Positions 16,333 to 23,056 of a DNA stretch of 37,977 nucleotides are shown here, in pieces; the first letter of the stretch is position 1, and each line of letters opens with the position of its first letter. The DNA comes from Mesorhizobium sp. LSHC420B00 (GTDB taxonomy: Bacteria; Pseudomonadota; Alphaproteobacteria; Rhizobiales; Rhizobiaceae). Under the pieces are notes generated by a model, which was not told the DNA's origin, ran no database searches, and was given only the letters and a program-made list of their open reading frames with translations. The DNA lies in contig NZ_AYVY01000020.1 in the NCBI RefSeq assembly GCF_000503055.1, positions 111,949 through 149,925 on the forward strand, written 5' to 3'. The position numbers were made by a program, and so were the translations under genes.

Positions 16333-17459
16333 GCCGGACGGCGGGCGGCCTCGGGCTGCTTGCGCGCCGCAAGAAACTCCTTGACCCGCCGGCCCGGCGC
16401 CGGCCCGCGCACCGGCTTCAAGCCGTCGTCGAGCTCGCCGGACAGATCGATCGTCGGCCGCTTGCCGACGGCGTCGTAATTTTCTTCCAGCCAATCACTG
16501 GCTGCGGTGCGGCCGAGGTCACGCAGATAGGCAAGGAACGCCCATTCGGCATTGACCTTGGACGATGCCGACAGATCCTTGAACGCTTCGTCGGCATCGA
16601 TGCGGTGCATGCGGATGTCGCGATATTCGCCGTGCGGCAATCGGCCGGCGGCGATCAGTTCCTTGACGAAGGCGATCGAGCGGAATTCGCGCAACAGCCC
16701 GGCATTGAAGGTGATCTCGTCGATGCGGTTCTGGATCTCATTGGCGCTCTTCGGCGTCCCTTCGCGGACCACCGGATTGATCTGCACCAAAAGCACGTCC
16801 TCAGTGGCCGCCGTCTTGAAGAACGGGAACAGTGCCGGGTTGCCGCCATAGCCGCCATCCCAATAGGGCACGCCCTTGATCTCGACGGCGCGGAACAATT
16901 GCGGCAGGCAGGCCGACGCCATTACCGTGTCGAGGTCGATCTCGCCGTCCGAGAAGACACGCAACTGGCCGGTCTCGACATTGGTCGCGGAAATGAACAG
17001 TTCCATCGACTTGCAGGCGCGCACATTGTCGAAATCGATCTCACGTTCGACCACATCGCGCAGCGGATTGATGGCGAGCGGATTGGCGACATAGGGCGAA
17101 AATACCCGCGACATCGTATCGAACAGGAAATAGCCGGGCGTGTTCTCGATCGACCAATTGCCCCAGGCGACGTCCCACGGCATGCGCTGCACTGGGCTGA
17201 AGCGGCCCTTTGCCGCCACCGCACGCCAGAAATCATCAAGTTTCCGCCGTGCGCCCTCGACGCCGCCGCGAACGAAGCCGTCGGCCAGCGCGACGGCATT
17301 CATGGCGCCGGCGCTGGTGCCCGAAACCGCCGTTATATCGAGGCGCCCGTCCTCGAGCAGCCGATCGAGCACGCCCCAGGAAAACGCCCCGTGCGAACCC
17401 CCGCCTTGCAGCGCGATGTTGATCTTCTTTGGCTCCTCCGCCTTGCCGTTTTTCGGCAT
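16329..17459 (-). CDS. Patatin-like phospholipase/esterase (with DUF3734-like C-terminus)
   Basis: 376 residues. The patatin fold shows the oxyanion GGGSHG at residues 19-24, the nucleophile elbow GTSAG with Ser49, and the Asp of the catalytic dyad in YWDGGYGGNP near 200. The C-terminal part, with HRIDADEAFKDLSASSKVNAEW, fits the DUF3734 extension. It likely hydrolyses an acyl ester, cytosolic as no signal peptide is seen. It follows bdhA by 26 bp in the same operon, suggesting a link to hydroxybutyrate or PHB mobilisation, which is inference. Start MPKNG is chosen for AAGGG 8 bases upstream; an ORF running on to 18062 is only an overlap of frames with bdhA. Confidence 0.9.
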   Translation of the reverse strand: MPKNGKAEEPKKINIALQGGGSHGAFSWGVLDRLLEDGRLDITAVSGTSAGAMNAVALADGFVRGGVEGARRKLDDFWRAVAAKGRFSPVQRMPWDVAWGNWSIENTPGYFLFDTMSRVFSPYVANPLAINPLRDVVEREIDFDNVRACKSMELFISATNVETGQLRVFSDGEIDLDTVMASACLPQLFRAVEIKGVPYWDGGYGGNPALFPFFKTAATEDVLLVQINPVVREGTPKSANEIQNRIDEITFNAGLLREFRSIAFVKELIAAGRLPHGEYRDIRMHRIDADEAFKDLSASSKVNAEWAFLAYLRDLGRTAASDWLEENYDAVGKRPTIDLSGELDDGLKPVRGPAPGRRVKEFLAARKQPEAARRPA

Positions 17460-17485
17460 GGCGTGACCCTTGACCGCTGGACGGC

Positions 17486-18268
17486 TCACTGAGCGGTCCA
17501 GCCGCCATCGACAGAGATGTGCGTGCCGTTGATCTGCGCTGCCGCATCCGAGCACAGGAACACTGCCGCCGCCGCAACCTGCTCGACGGTGACGAACTCC
17601 TTGGTCGGCTGCTTTTCGAGCATGACCTCGCGGACCACAGTCTCGCGGTCCATCTTGTTGGCCTTCATCTGGTCGGGGATCTGCGCCTCGACCAGCGGCG
17701 TCAGCACATAGCCGGGACAAATGGCATTGCAGGTGATCTTGTCGCGCGCCAGTTCCAGGGCGACCGTCTTGGTCAGGCCCATAATGCCGTGCTTGGCCGA
17801 GACATAGGCCGACTTGAACGGCGAGGCCACCAGCCCATGGGCCGAGGCGACGTTGACGATCCGGCCGCCACCGGCCTGTTTCATCAACGGGATGGCGGCG
17901 GCGATGGTGTGGAAGGCCGATGACAGGTTGATGGCGATGATCGCATCCCACTTCTCGATCGGGAAGCTTTCCACCGGCGCGACATGCTGGATGCCGGCAT
18001 TGTTGACCAGGATGTCGACCGAGCCGAATGTCTCGGCTGCCTTCATGACCAGAGCCCGGCACTCGGCCGGCTTCGACATGTCAGCCTTGACATAGGCGGT
18101 CTGGACCTTGTGGTGTTTCGCAATTGCGTCGGCGATGGCGTGGTCGTCGGCGGTGTCGGAAAAGGAATTGACGACGATGTTGCAGCCTTCGGCCGCGAGC
18201 GCGTGGGCAATGGCCAGGCCGATGCCCGAGGTGGAACCGGTGACGATGGCGGTTTTTCTGGCGGTCAA
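17486..18268 (-). CDS. bdhA: D-3-hydroxybutyrate dehydrogenase
   Basis: 260 residues, classical SDR. It oxidises D-3-hydroxybutyrate to acetoacetate with NAD+, the step after PHB depolymerisation. The TGSTSGIG cofactor motif is at residues 10-17, NNAGIQHVAPVE near 90 (a BDH-typical segment), NVASAHGLVASPFKSAYVSAKHG with Tyr and Lys near 155 and 159, and the C-terminal ISVDGGWTAQ. The HGLVAS and IQHVAP segments separate it from generic SDRs. First gene of a bdhA-patatin operon. A perfect 17-bp TGC-rich palindrome lies 39 bp upstream and may bind PhaR. Confidence 0.96.
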   Translation of the reverse strand: MTARKTAIVTGSTSGIGLAIAHALAAEGCNIVVNSFSDTADDHAIADAIAKHHKVQTAYVKADMSKPAECRALVMKAAETFGSVDILVNNAGIQHVAPVESFPIEKWDAIIAINLSSAFHTIAAAIPLMKQAGGGRIVNVASAHGLVASPFKSAYVSAKHGIMGLTKTVALELARDKITCNAICPGYVLTPLVEAQIPDQMKANKMDRETVVREVMLEKQPTKEFVTVEQVAAAAVFLCSDAAAQINGTHISVDGGWTAQ

Positions 18269-18306
18269 GGCGGCTTATTCCTTTCGAGGCGGGCTCCCGC
18301 GGAACC

Positions 18307-18323
18307 ATGCTGCACTGCAGCAT
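18307..18323. promoter_or_regulatory. TGC-rich palindrome before bdhA, candidate PhaR operator
   Basis: ATGCTGCACTGCAGCAT is a perfect 17-bp palindrome about one central base and contains CTGC-N3-GCAG, a form reported for PhaR targets in other alphaproteobacteria as far as I recall. It lies 39 bp upstream of the bdhA start, a suitable place for repression. Confidence 0.55.
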
Positions 18324-18391
18324 ATAGGCTCTCTGCCACCCAAGAACAGCGGATGTGTGGAGCAATGACATGAAATTTTTGTCATGAGGAC

Positions 18392-18413
18392 CTCTCTCAC
18401 CTTGACGAGAGAG
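18392..18413. terminator. Hairpin between citrate synthase and bdhA
   Basis: CTCTCTC (18392-18398) pairs with GAGAGAG (18407-18413), loop 8. A second stem ACCGGC/GCCGGT follows nearer the citrate synthase stop (about 18422-18441). No T-run; possible factor-dependent end of the citrate synthase transcript. Confidence 0.35.
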
Positions 18414-18469
18414 TGTCTGGCACCGGCTGTAGCGGGGCCGGTTTCCGCAAAGCATGCGGGGGAAAATCC

Positions 18470-19558
18470 TTAGGCGACGAGGTCCGGCACCGGCCCGATA
18501 TAGCGCGACTGCGGCCGGATCAGCCGTCCGCTCGTCTGCTGCTCGCGGGCGTGGGCGATCCAGCCGGCGACGCGCCCGGCAGCAAAGACATTGGTGAACG
18601 CCTCTTTCGGAAAGCCCGCGGCCTCCAGCAGAAGTGCTGTGAAGAACTCGACATTGGTCTGGAGCGAGCGCGACGGCTTGGCGATGCGAAGCACTTCAAG
18701 CGCCGCTTGCTCCACGCTTTCGGCAAACGCCAGCCGGTGGCCGGCTTCGCCCTCGGCGCCGAGTTGCCGCACCACCGCTTTCAGCACGTCGGCACGCGGA
18801 TCGCGCACACGGTAGATGCGATGCCCGAAGCCCATGATGCGGCGGCCGCGCGCGATCTCGTCGCGCAGCCAGATGGCGGCGTCGCCATGCGCCTCTATCG
18901 CATCCAGCATCTCGATCACCGGACCTGGCGCGCCGCCATGCAGCGGCCCCTTGAGCGCTCCGAGTCCGGCCAGCACCGCCGAAGTAAGCCCCGCCTGCGT
19001 CGAGGCGACCACGCGCGTGGCGAAGGTCGATGCGTTGAGGCCATGGTCGCAAACCGTCACAAGATAGGTATCGAGCGCTTTCGCCAACTTCGGCGAGACC
19101 GCCATGCCGGTCAGCATCCGCAGCATGTCGGCGGCATGATCGGCCTTGCGATCAGGCGCAATTGGGCTTTCGCCGCGCTGCAAGCGCAGCAAGGCCGGCG
19201 TCAGCACGGCAGGTGCCGCAACCAGCCTGAGCGCGTCCGGCAATTTGTCGCCGTCCGGCAGTAGGGCAATGCCGGCGCGCATCGCGCTGTAGATATCGAG
19301 GGATGCGAGAAACGGCAGCAAGGGTTCGATCCGCTCGAACACTTCACTGCGCGCCCGGCCGATCGCTTTCGCCAGCTCCTTTTCGCCGGGAAGATCGTCG
19401 AAAGAGCCGTCGAACAGCAGCCGAACCACGTCGGCGTATTTCCAGCGGCCTGCCAGTTCCGGCAACGAATGGCCCCGGATGGTCAGGCGGCCGCCAAGAC
19501 CGTCGACATCGGAGAGCACCGTTTCTGCCACCACCACATCATCGAGCCCATTCGCCAT
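18470..19558 (-). CDS. Citrate synthase/methylcitrate synthase family protein
   Basis: 362 residues, the short CitA/CitZ-like type. It would condense oxaloacetate with acetyl- or propionyl-CoA. Catalytic His residues are visible in CDHGLNASTF (about 170) and GPLHGGA (about 207). The position of the catalytic Asp reads TNVEFF, with Glu in place of Asp (about 302); I recall Glu at this site in other members of this subfamily, so it is not proof of inactivity. AAGGAG lies 7 bases before the ATG. It is divergent from the HTH-citrate synthase, separated by about 90 bp. Confidence 0.9.
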   Translation of the reverse strand: MANGLDDVVVAETVLSDVDGLGGRLTIRGHSLPELAGRWKYADVVRLLFDGSFDDLPGEKELAKAIGRARSEVFERIEPLLPFLASLDIYSAMRAGIALLPDGDKLPDALRLVAAPAVLTPALLRLQRGESPIAPDRKADHAADMLRMLTGMAVSPKLAKALDTYLVTVCDHGLNASTFATRVVASTQAGLTSAVLAGLGALKGPLHGGAPGPVIEMLDAIEAHGDAAIWLRDEIARGRRIMGFGHRIYRVRDPRADVLKAVVRQLGAEGEAGHRLAFAESVEQAALEVLRIAKPSRSLQTNVEFFTALLLEAAGFPKEAFTNVFAAGRVAGWIAHAREQQTSGRLIRPQSRYIGPVPDLVA

Positions 19559-19649
19559 TGGTTTTCTCCTTGACCCTTTCCGGGTCGTAGATAAGGGTTG
19601 GCGGCTGGACCATCAATCTTGATCAACCGAATCAACGTGCCAGGTTTAC

Positions 19650-20798
19650 ATCACTGAGTGGCTGACGCGGGACGAAGCCCTGGAGCGCCTCAAGGTGCGC
19701 GCCCAGACGCTCTATGCCTATGTCAGCCGCGGACGCATCGGCATGCGGCCGGATCGGGCCGACCCACGCCGCAGCCAGTATCGCGCCGACGACATCGCGG
19801 CGCTGGCGAGCCGCCGGGCGCGCGGCCGAAATCCCCAGGCAATCGCCGAAAGTGCAATTGCCTGGGGTGAGCCGGCGATCGCCACCACGATCTCGACCGT
19901 TTTGCACGGCCGCCTCGTCTATCGTGGCCAGGATGCGGTTGCACTCTGCGAGACTGCCACGCTGGAGCAGACGGCAAACCTGCTTTGGGCATCTGACGCA
20001 CCAGTGTCGTTCGTGTCGGCGAGCCGCCATGGCAACGGCGCAACTGGCCGGCCGGCTGCCTTCGCGGAATTGGCCGCGTTGGCGGCCAAGGGCCGGCCTT
20101 CGCTCGGCCGCAGGGCGGCTTCGCTCAACCACGATGCGGCCGGCGCCATCGCCGCTCTGGCCCAGGCGCTCGGCGCGGTTCGCGGAATCGGTGCCGTGCA
20201 CGAACGACTGGCGCAGGGCTGGTCCCTCGATGCAGCCGGCGCAGACTTGATCCGCCGCTCGCTGGTGCTGTTGGCCGATCACGAACTGAACGCATCGACC
20301 TTCGCCGCGCGGGTCGCCGCGTCCACCGGTGCACCTGTTTCGGCCTGCCTGCTTGCTGGCCTCGCCACGCTCTCCGGTCCGCGCCATGGCGGCGCCGCGG
20401 AGGCGGTCATGATGCTGGCGGAGGATGCGCAGAGATTGGGGCCGGATGCGGCTGTCGGACGCTGGCTCGGTCACGACAGGCCACTGCCCGGATTTGGCCA
20501 TCCGCTTTATCCCGACGGCGATCCGCGTGCGGAACCGTTGCTGGCCGCGATCGATGTCGATGATGGGCTGTTACGGCTTTGCGATGCGGCCTTTGCGGCA
20601 ACGGGCATGCGCCCGAACGTCGATTTCGCCTTGGCCGCGCTGACGCGCAGCCTCCGTTTGCCGTCCGATGCGCCGTTTCGCTTGTTTGCGCTCGGCCGCA
20701 GCATCGGCTGGGCCGCGCATGCCGTGGAGCAGGTGACAAGCAGCGGCCTGATCAGACCACGCGCCCGCTACCAGGGACCGCTGCCGGAGTTCCATTAG
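19650..20798 (+). CDS. Citrate synthase family protein with N-terminal helix-turn-helix
   Basis: The N-terminal 50 residues resemble a MerR/excisionase-type HTH (EWLTRDEALERLKVRAQTLY, then AYVSRGRIG and RRSQYRADDI); a citrate synthase fold follows. Catalytic residues are present: DHELNASTF (about 212), GPRHGGA (about 244) and the Asp in RPNVDF (about 321). No ATG, GTG or TTG exists in frame between the upstream stop (19620-19622) and GTG 19695, which would cut through the HTH. The natural start position is ATC at 19650, with AGG 5 bases upstream, or CTG at 19662. It may use a near-cognate start, be mutated, or reflect a base error. Regulatory, enzymatic or both is unknown. It diverges from its paralogue. 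Confidence 0.75.
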   Translation: MTEWLTRDEALERLKVRAQTLYAYVSRGRIGMRPDRADPRRSQYRADDIAALASRRARGRNPQAIAESAIAWGEPAIATTISTVLHGRLVYRGQDAVALCETATLEQTANLLWASDAPVSFVSASRHGNGATGRPAAFAELAALAAKGRPSLGRRAASLNHDAAGAIAALAQALGAVRGIGAVHERLAQGWSLDAAGADLIRRSLVLLADHELNASTFAARVAASTGAPVSACLLAGLATLSGPRHGGAAEAVMMLAEDAQRLGPDAAVGRWLGHDRPLPGFGHPLYPDGDPRAEPLLAAIDVDDGLLRLCDAAFAATGMRPNVDFALAALTRSLRLPSDAPFRLFALGRSIGWAAHAVEQVTSSGLIRPRARYQGPLPEFH

Positions 20799-20840
20799 CT
20801 GGCGACGCAATCGCGGGCCCTTTTTTTGGGTGCTGGCGGA

Positions 20841-21494
20841 TTAAGCTTTAGATGGAATGGTCATCCGGCTCATGAAAAGTCGGAGAGCCCGCTGCGCGGC
20901 CAGGGCTGGCGGCTCGGACGGATGCCATTCCCGGAAATGACCATCGATCGCCATGCGTGCCAACCCATAAACGAGTGCACGCGCGGCAAGCACAAGATGA
21001 TCAAAGTCGGTGCCGGGAGCAAGCCGACCCTGTTGTTGCGCTTGCGTCAGCAAGTCGATCATCGTCCGCCGAATAGCCTCATTATGATCACGAAGGCTGT
21101 CCGACCCTTCAAAATCAATCAGGGTTCGGGAACTGATGATCTGGAAATGCGTGGGGTTGCTAATTGCCCATTCCAGATAGCCTTGTCCGATTGCTTCGAA
21201 GGCCTCAATGGGATCTGCGCTGTCGATTTTCGACCGCGCCTTGGCAACGGCCTTTGTCAGCCGATCCATGGCCTGTTCGGCGACCGCGGTGAGCAGCGCT
21301 GTTTTCGATCGAAAATGCCGGAATGGCGCGCCGGGCGAAACGCCGGCACGTTTTGCGGCCTCGCGTACGGACACATGCTCGGCTCCCCGCTCCTCGATGA
21401 TCTCCACGGTTGCCGTGATCAAGGCCTCGACGAGATTGCCGTGATGGTATCGCTTGGCATCTCCGGCTTCGTCGGAATCAGTTGTCTTGGTCAT
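20841..21494 (-). CDS. TetR-family transcriptional regulator
   Basis: About 217 residues. The N-terminal DNA-binding domain is RYHHGNLVEALITATVEIIEERGAEHVSVREAAKRAGVSPGAPFRHFRSKTALLTAVAEQ, a textbook TetR HTH. The C-terminal ligand domain (LEWAISNPTHFQIISSR...) fits the TetR_C_33/WHG group. ATG 21494 is used; a TTG 9 bases upstream is possible, and neither has a strong ribosome-binding site. It is divergent from a small secreted protein. Two similar TGTAATCA-type palindromes lie between the genes and probably mediate autoregulation and control of the neighbour. Confidence 0.93.
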   Translation of the reverse strand: MTKTTDSDEAGDAKRYHHGNLVEALITATVEIIEERGAEHVSVREAAKRAGVSPGAPFRHFRSKTALLTAVAEQAMDRLTKAVAKARSKIDSADPIEAFEAIGQGYLEWAISNPTHFQIISSRTLIDFEGSDSLRDHNEAIRRTMIDLLTQAQQQGRLAPGTDFDHLVLAARALVYGLARMAIDGHFREWHPSEPPALAAQRALRLFMSRMTIPSKA

Positions 21495-21522
21495 CTCAGT
21501 CAAATAGCACGAGAGCGGAATG

Positions 21523-21535
21523 TAATCACTGATTA
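21523..21535. promoter_or_regulatory. Palindromic operator 1 (TetR site)
   Basis: TAATCACTGATTA is a perfect palindrome about one central base, 29 bp upstream of the TetR start. It shares TGTAATCA with operator 2. Confidence 0.55.
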
Positions 21536-21561
21536 TTTCCCTTGTGTTCGAGCGCTGCGTA

Positions 21562-21578
21562 TGTAATCAATGTTTACA
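21562..21578. promoter_or_regulatory. Palindromic operator 2 (TetR site)
   Basis: TGTAATCAATGTTTACA, with perfect 5-bp arms and 7 of 8 matching positions per arm, ends 18 bp before the start of the secreted protein. Occupancy would block its ribosome-proximal promoter region. Confidence 0.55.
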
Positions 21579-21595
21579 TCGCAACGGAGGTTACC

Positions 21596-22042
21596 ATGTT
21601 TCGCATCACCGCAACGACTGCCCTCGCTTTCTCCTTATTGTCGCTCGTATCTGCCGAGGCCGAGGATCGGCCCACCCTGGAAGTCGTCTGGCCGACGGCG
21701 GGTTCAGTTGTCGAACTGGGCAATTCTCCTGAGAAGGCGATAGGCGTTGTCGTCAGGAGCAACTTCAGGCTGCTCACTGCGGGTGAGTGCGGGGAAATCA
21801 AGCAATGCGGCCACGTGCATATGAAGATCGATCCCAACGGAGACACCTGCAACATCCCCGGCAAGCCGTACAACAGCATGAACAGCGACTTTGGCGGTGA
21901 TCTTATCAAGGCCCGTTTCGGCCATTGCCCGGATGCCGCCGGCAGACACGTGATCGGCGTGCTTCTTGCCGATGATCATCACCGGCCCATTCTAGTAGAC
22001 GGCAAACCTGTTACCGCTCTGGTGACGGTGACCACGAAATAG
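21596..22042 (+). CDS. Secreted protein of unknown function beside TetR
   Basis: 148 residues with a signal peptide (MFRITATTALAFSLLSLVSAEA, cut before EDRP). A perfect GGAGG 5 bases upstream fixes the ATG at 21596. I do not recognise a named family. The mature protein is beta-rich (LEVVWPTAGSVVELG...IGVVVRSNF) with four cysteines (GECGEIKQC, DTC, GHC) that could form two disulfides, and His-containing HVHM and DDHHRP patches suggesting metal or small-ligand binding. Overall layout recalls periplasmic immunoglobulin-like domains. It is probably controlled by the divergent TetR protein. Its stop lies in the first copy of a 17-bp tandem repeat. Confidence 0.8.
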   Translation: MFRITATTALAFSLLSLVSAEAEDRPTLEVVWPTAGSVVELGNSPEKAIGVVVRSNFRLLTAGECGEIKQCGHVHMKIDPNGDTCNIPGKPYNSMNSDFGGDLIKARFGHCPDAAGRHVIGVLLADDHHRPILVDGKPVTALVTVTTK

Positions 22043-22082
22043 GGCATGCCACGAAATAGAGCGTGCCACAAAATAGAGCGTG
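22032..22082. repeat. Three tandem copies of a 17-bp unit
   Basis: CCACGAAATAGGGCATG (22032), CCACGAAATAGAGCGTG (22049) and CCACAAAATAGAGCGTG (22066) are contiguous and differ by a few bases. The TAG in the first copy is the stop of the secreted-protein gene, and the other copies repeat the same TAG, consistent with slippage duplication at the 3' end. Confidence 0.8.
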
Positions 22083-22086
22083 GATG

Positions 22087-22117
22087 ACATCTTCACCTTC
22101 GAGGCGAAGATGTTTTC
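22087..22117 (+). terminator. Terminator of the secreted-protein gene
   Basis: ACATCTTC (22087-22094) pairs with GAAGATGT (22106-22113), with an inner CCT/AGG stem around TCG and one internal mismatch, followed by TTTTC. Good rho-independent terminator. Confidence 0.75.
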
Positions 22118-22145
22118 TGACACAGGCCTGCTGAGGGAAATTTTG

Positions 22146-22164
22146 GGCCGGCGCTTCGCCGGCC
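22146..22164 (-). terminator. Hairpin after phaR
   Basis: GGCCGGCG (22146-22153) pairs with CGCCGGCC (22157-22164) over a 3-base loop, 6 bp downstream of the phaR stop on the minus strand. It is followed there by AAAATTT rather than a pure T-run. Probably ends the phaR transcript. Confidence 0.55.
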
Positions 22165-22169
22165 GGCAG

Positions 22170-22778
22170 TCACGACATCGTGTCGAGCTTGCGCTGCATC
22201 GCGGCGATCTGCTCCTTCAGCTCCTGAAGGTCGTCCGGTTTTTCCGGTGTTTCTTTCCTGGCCTGTTCGGCCGGTGCTGCTGCCGGCGCAGACCCCGCAG
22301 GCGGGAACGGCGTGAACAGCCGCATGGCGTTCTGGAACATTTCCATGTTACGCCGAGTCTGCTCCTCCAGCACCTTGATCGGCGTCGCGATCTTCATCAT
22401 GTCCATCGGCGACTTGCCGAGGGCATCTTTCATTTGCTCGCGAAAGCGTTCCTGCTCCTTCGAGAAGGCCAGCATCGACTGTTCGAGAAAGCTTGGCACG
22501 ATCATCTGCATCTGGTCGCCGTAGTAGGCGATGAGCTGACGCAGGAACGGGATCGGCAGCATGTTCTGCCCGTCCTTGTTCTCCAGCTCGAAGATGATCT
22601 GGGTCAGCACCGGATGCGTGATGTCGTCGCCGGTCTTGGCGTCCTGGACAGTAAAGTCCTCGCCTTTTTTGACCATTTCTGCGAGATCCTCGAGCGTCAC
22701 ATAGGTGCTGGTGCCCGTATTGTAGAGACGGCGATTGGCATATTTCTTGATAACAATAGGTTCGTCTTTCGCGGCCAT
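22170..22778 (-). CDS. phaR: Polyhydroxyalkanoate synthesis regulator PhaR
   Basis: 202 residues. The N-terminal PHB/PHA accumulation regulator DNA-binding domain (IKKYANRRLYNTGTSTYVTLEDLAEMV) is followed by the second domain with ELENKDGQNMLPIPFLRQLIAYYGDQMQMIVPSFLEQSM; the C-terminus ends in a Pro/Ala-rich linker and a coiled coil (LQELKEQIAAMQRKLD). In other bacteria PhaR binds TGC-rich DNA and leaves it when PHB granules form, derepressing phasin genes. The start at 22778 (MAAK) is chosen because GGAGG is then 6 bases away; the ATG 6 bases upstream touches the ribosome-binding site. Divergent from phaA. Confidence 0.96.
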   Translation of the reverse strand: MAAKDEPIVIKKYANRRLYNTGTSTYVTLEDLAEMVKKGEDFTVQDAKTGDDITHPVLTQIIFELENKDGQNMLPIPFLRQLIAYYGDQMQMIVPSFLEQSMLAFSKEQERFREQMKDALGKSPMDMMKIATPIKVLEEQTRRNMEMFQNAMRLFTPFPPAGSAPAAAPAEQARKETPEKPDDLQELKEQIAAMQRKLDTMS

Positions 22779-22899
22779 CTGCATCCTCCCCGGACACCGG
22801 CCAGCTTAAGTAAGCCGCCGGTAACGATTGCGCCTTGTTAAAGGATATGCGCAAAAGCGTCATGAATCCAAGCTGTTTGTGCAGTGCGGGAACATTTTA

Positions 22900-22911
22900 T
22901 GCTGCGCAGCA
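22900..22911. promoter_or_regulatory. TGC-rich palindrome between phaR and phaA
   Basis: TGCTGCGCAGCA is a perfect 12-bp palindrome in the 278-bp divergent region, and GTGCAGTGC lies just upstream (22880-22888). It shares TGCTGC/GCAGCA arms with the palindrome before bdhA and is a candidate PhaR site. Confidence 0.5.
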
Positions 22912-23056
22912 CGGATGGGCCGTCATCGCAGCGACGCGCGGCCTGCTTGCCGCGGAGGAACGCCATGCCCATTTCGGGTTTGACTCGGGTTGTGGAAAGG
23001 GCAAGAAAAGTCCCCGACGGCACCCGAAATCGCTCCCCGAAAGTCTGGAGAAGAAC

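Noticed and set aside
17460..18062. In-frame upstream extension of the patatin ORF that would make a 577-residue protein
   Set aside because: The extension runs in another frame through bdhA, whose SDR protein is certain. It has no family match, and the patatin start MPKNG has a good ribosome-binding site.
22835..23056. N-terminal extension of phaA upstream of 23057
   Set aside because: It runs through the TGC-rich palindrome and promoter region, and PhaA proteins start at the chosen ATG.
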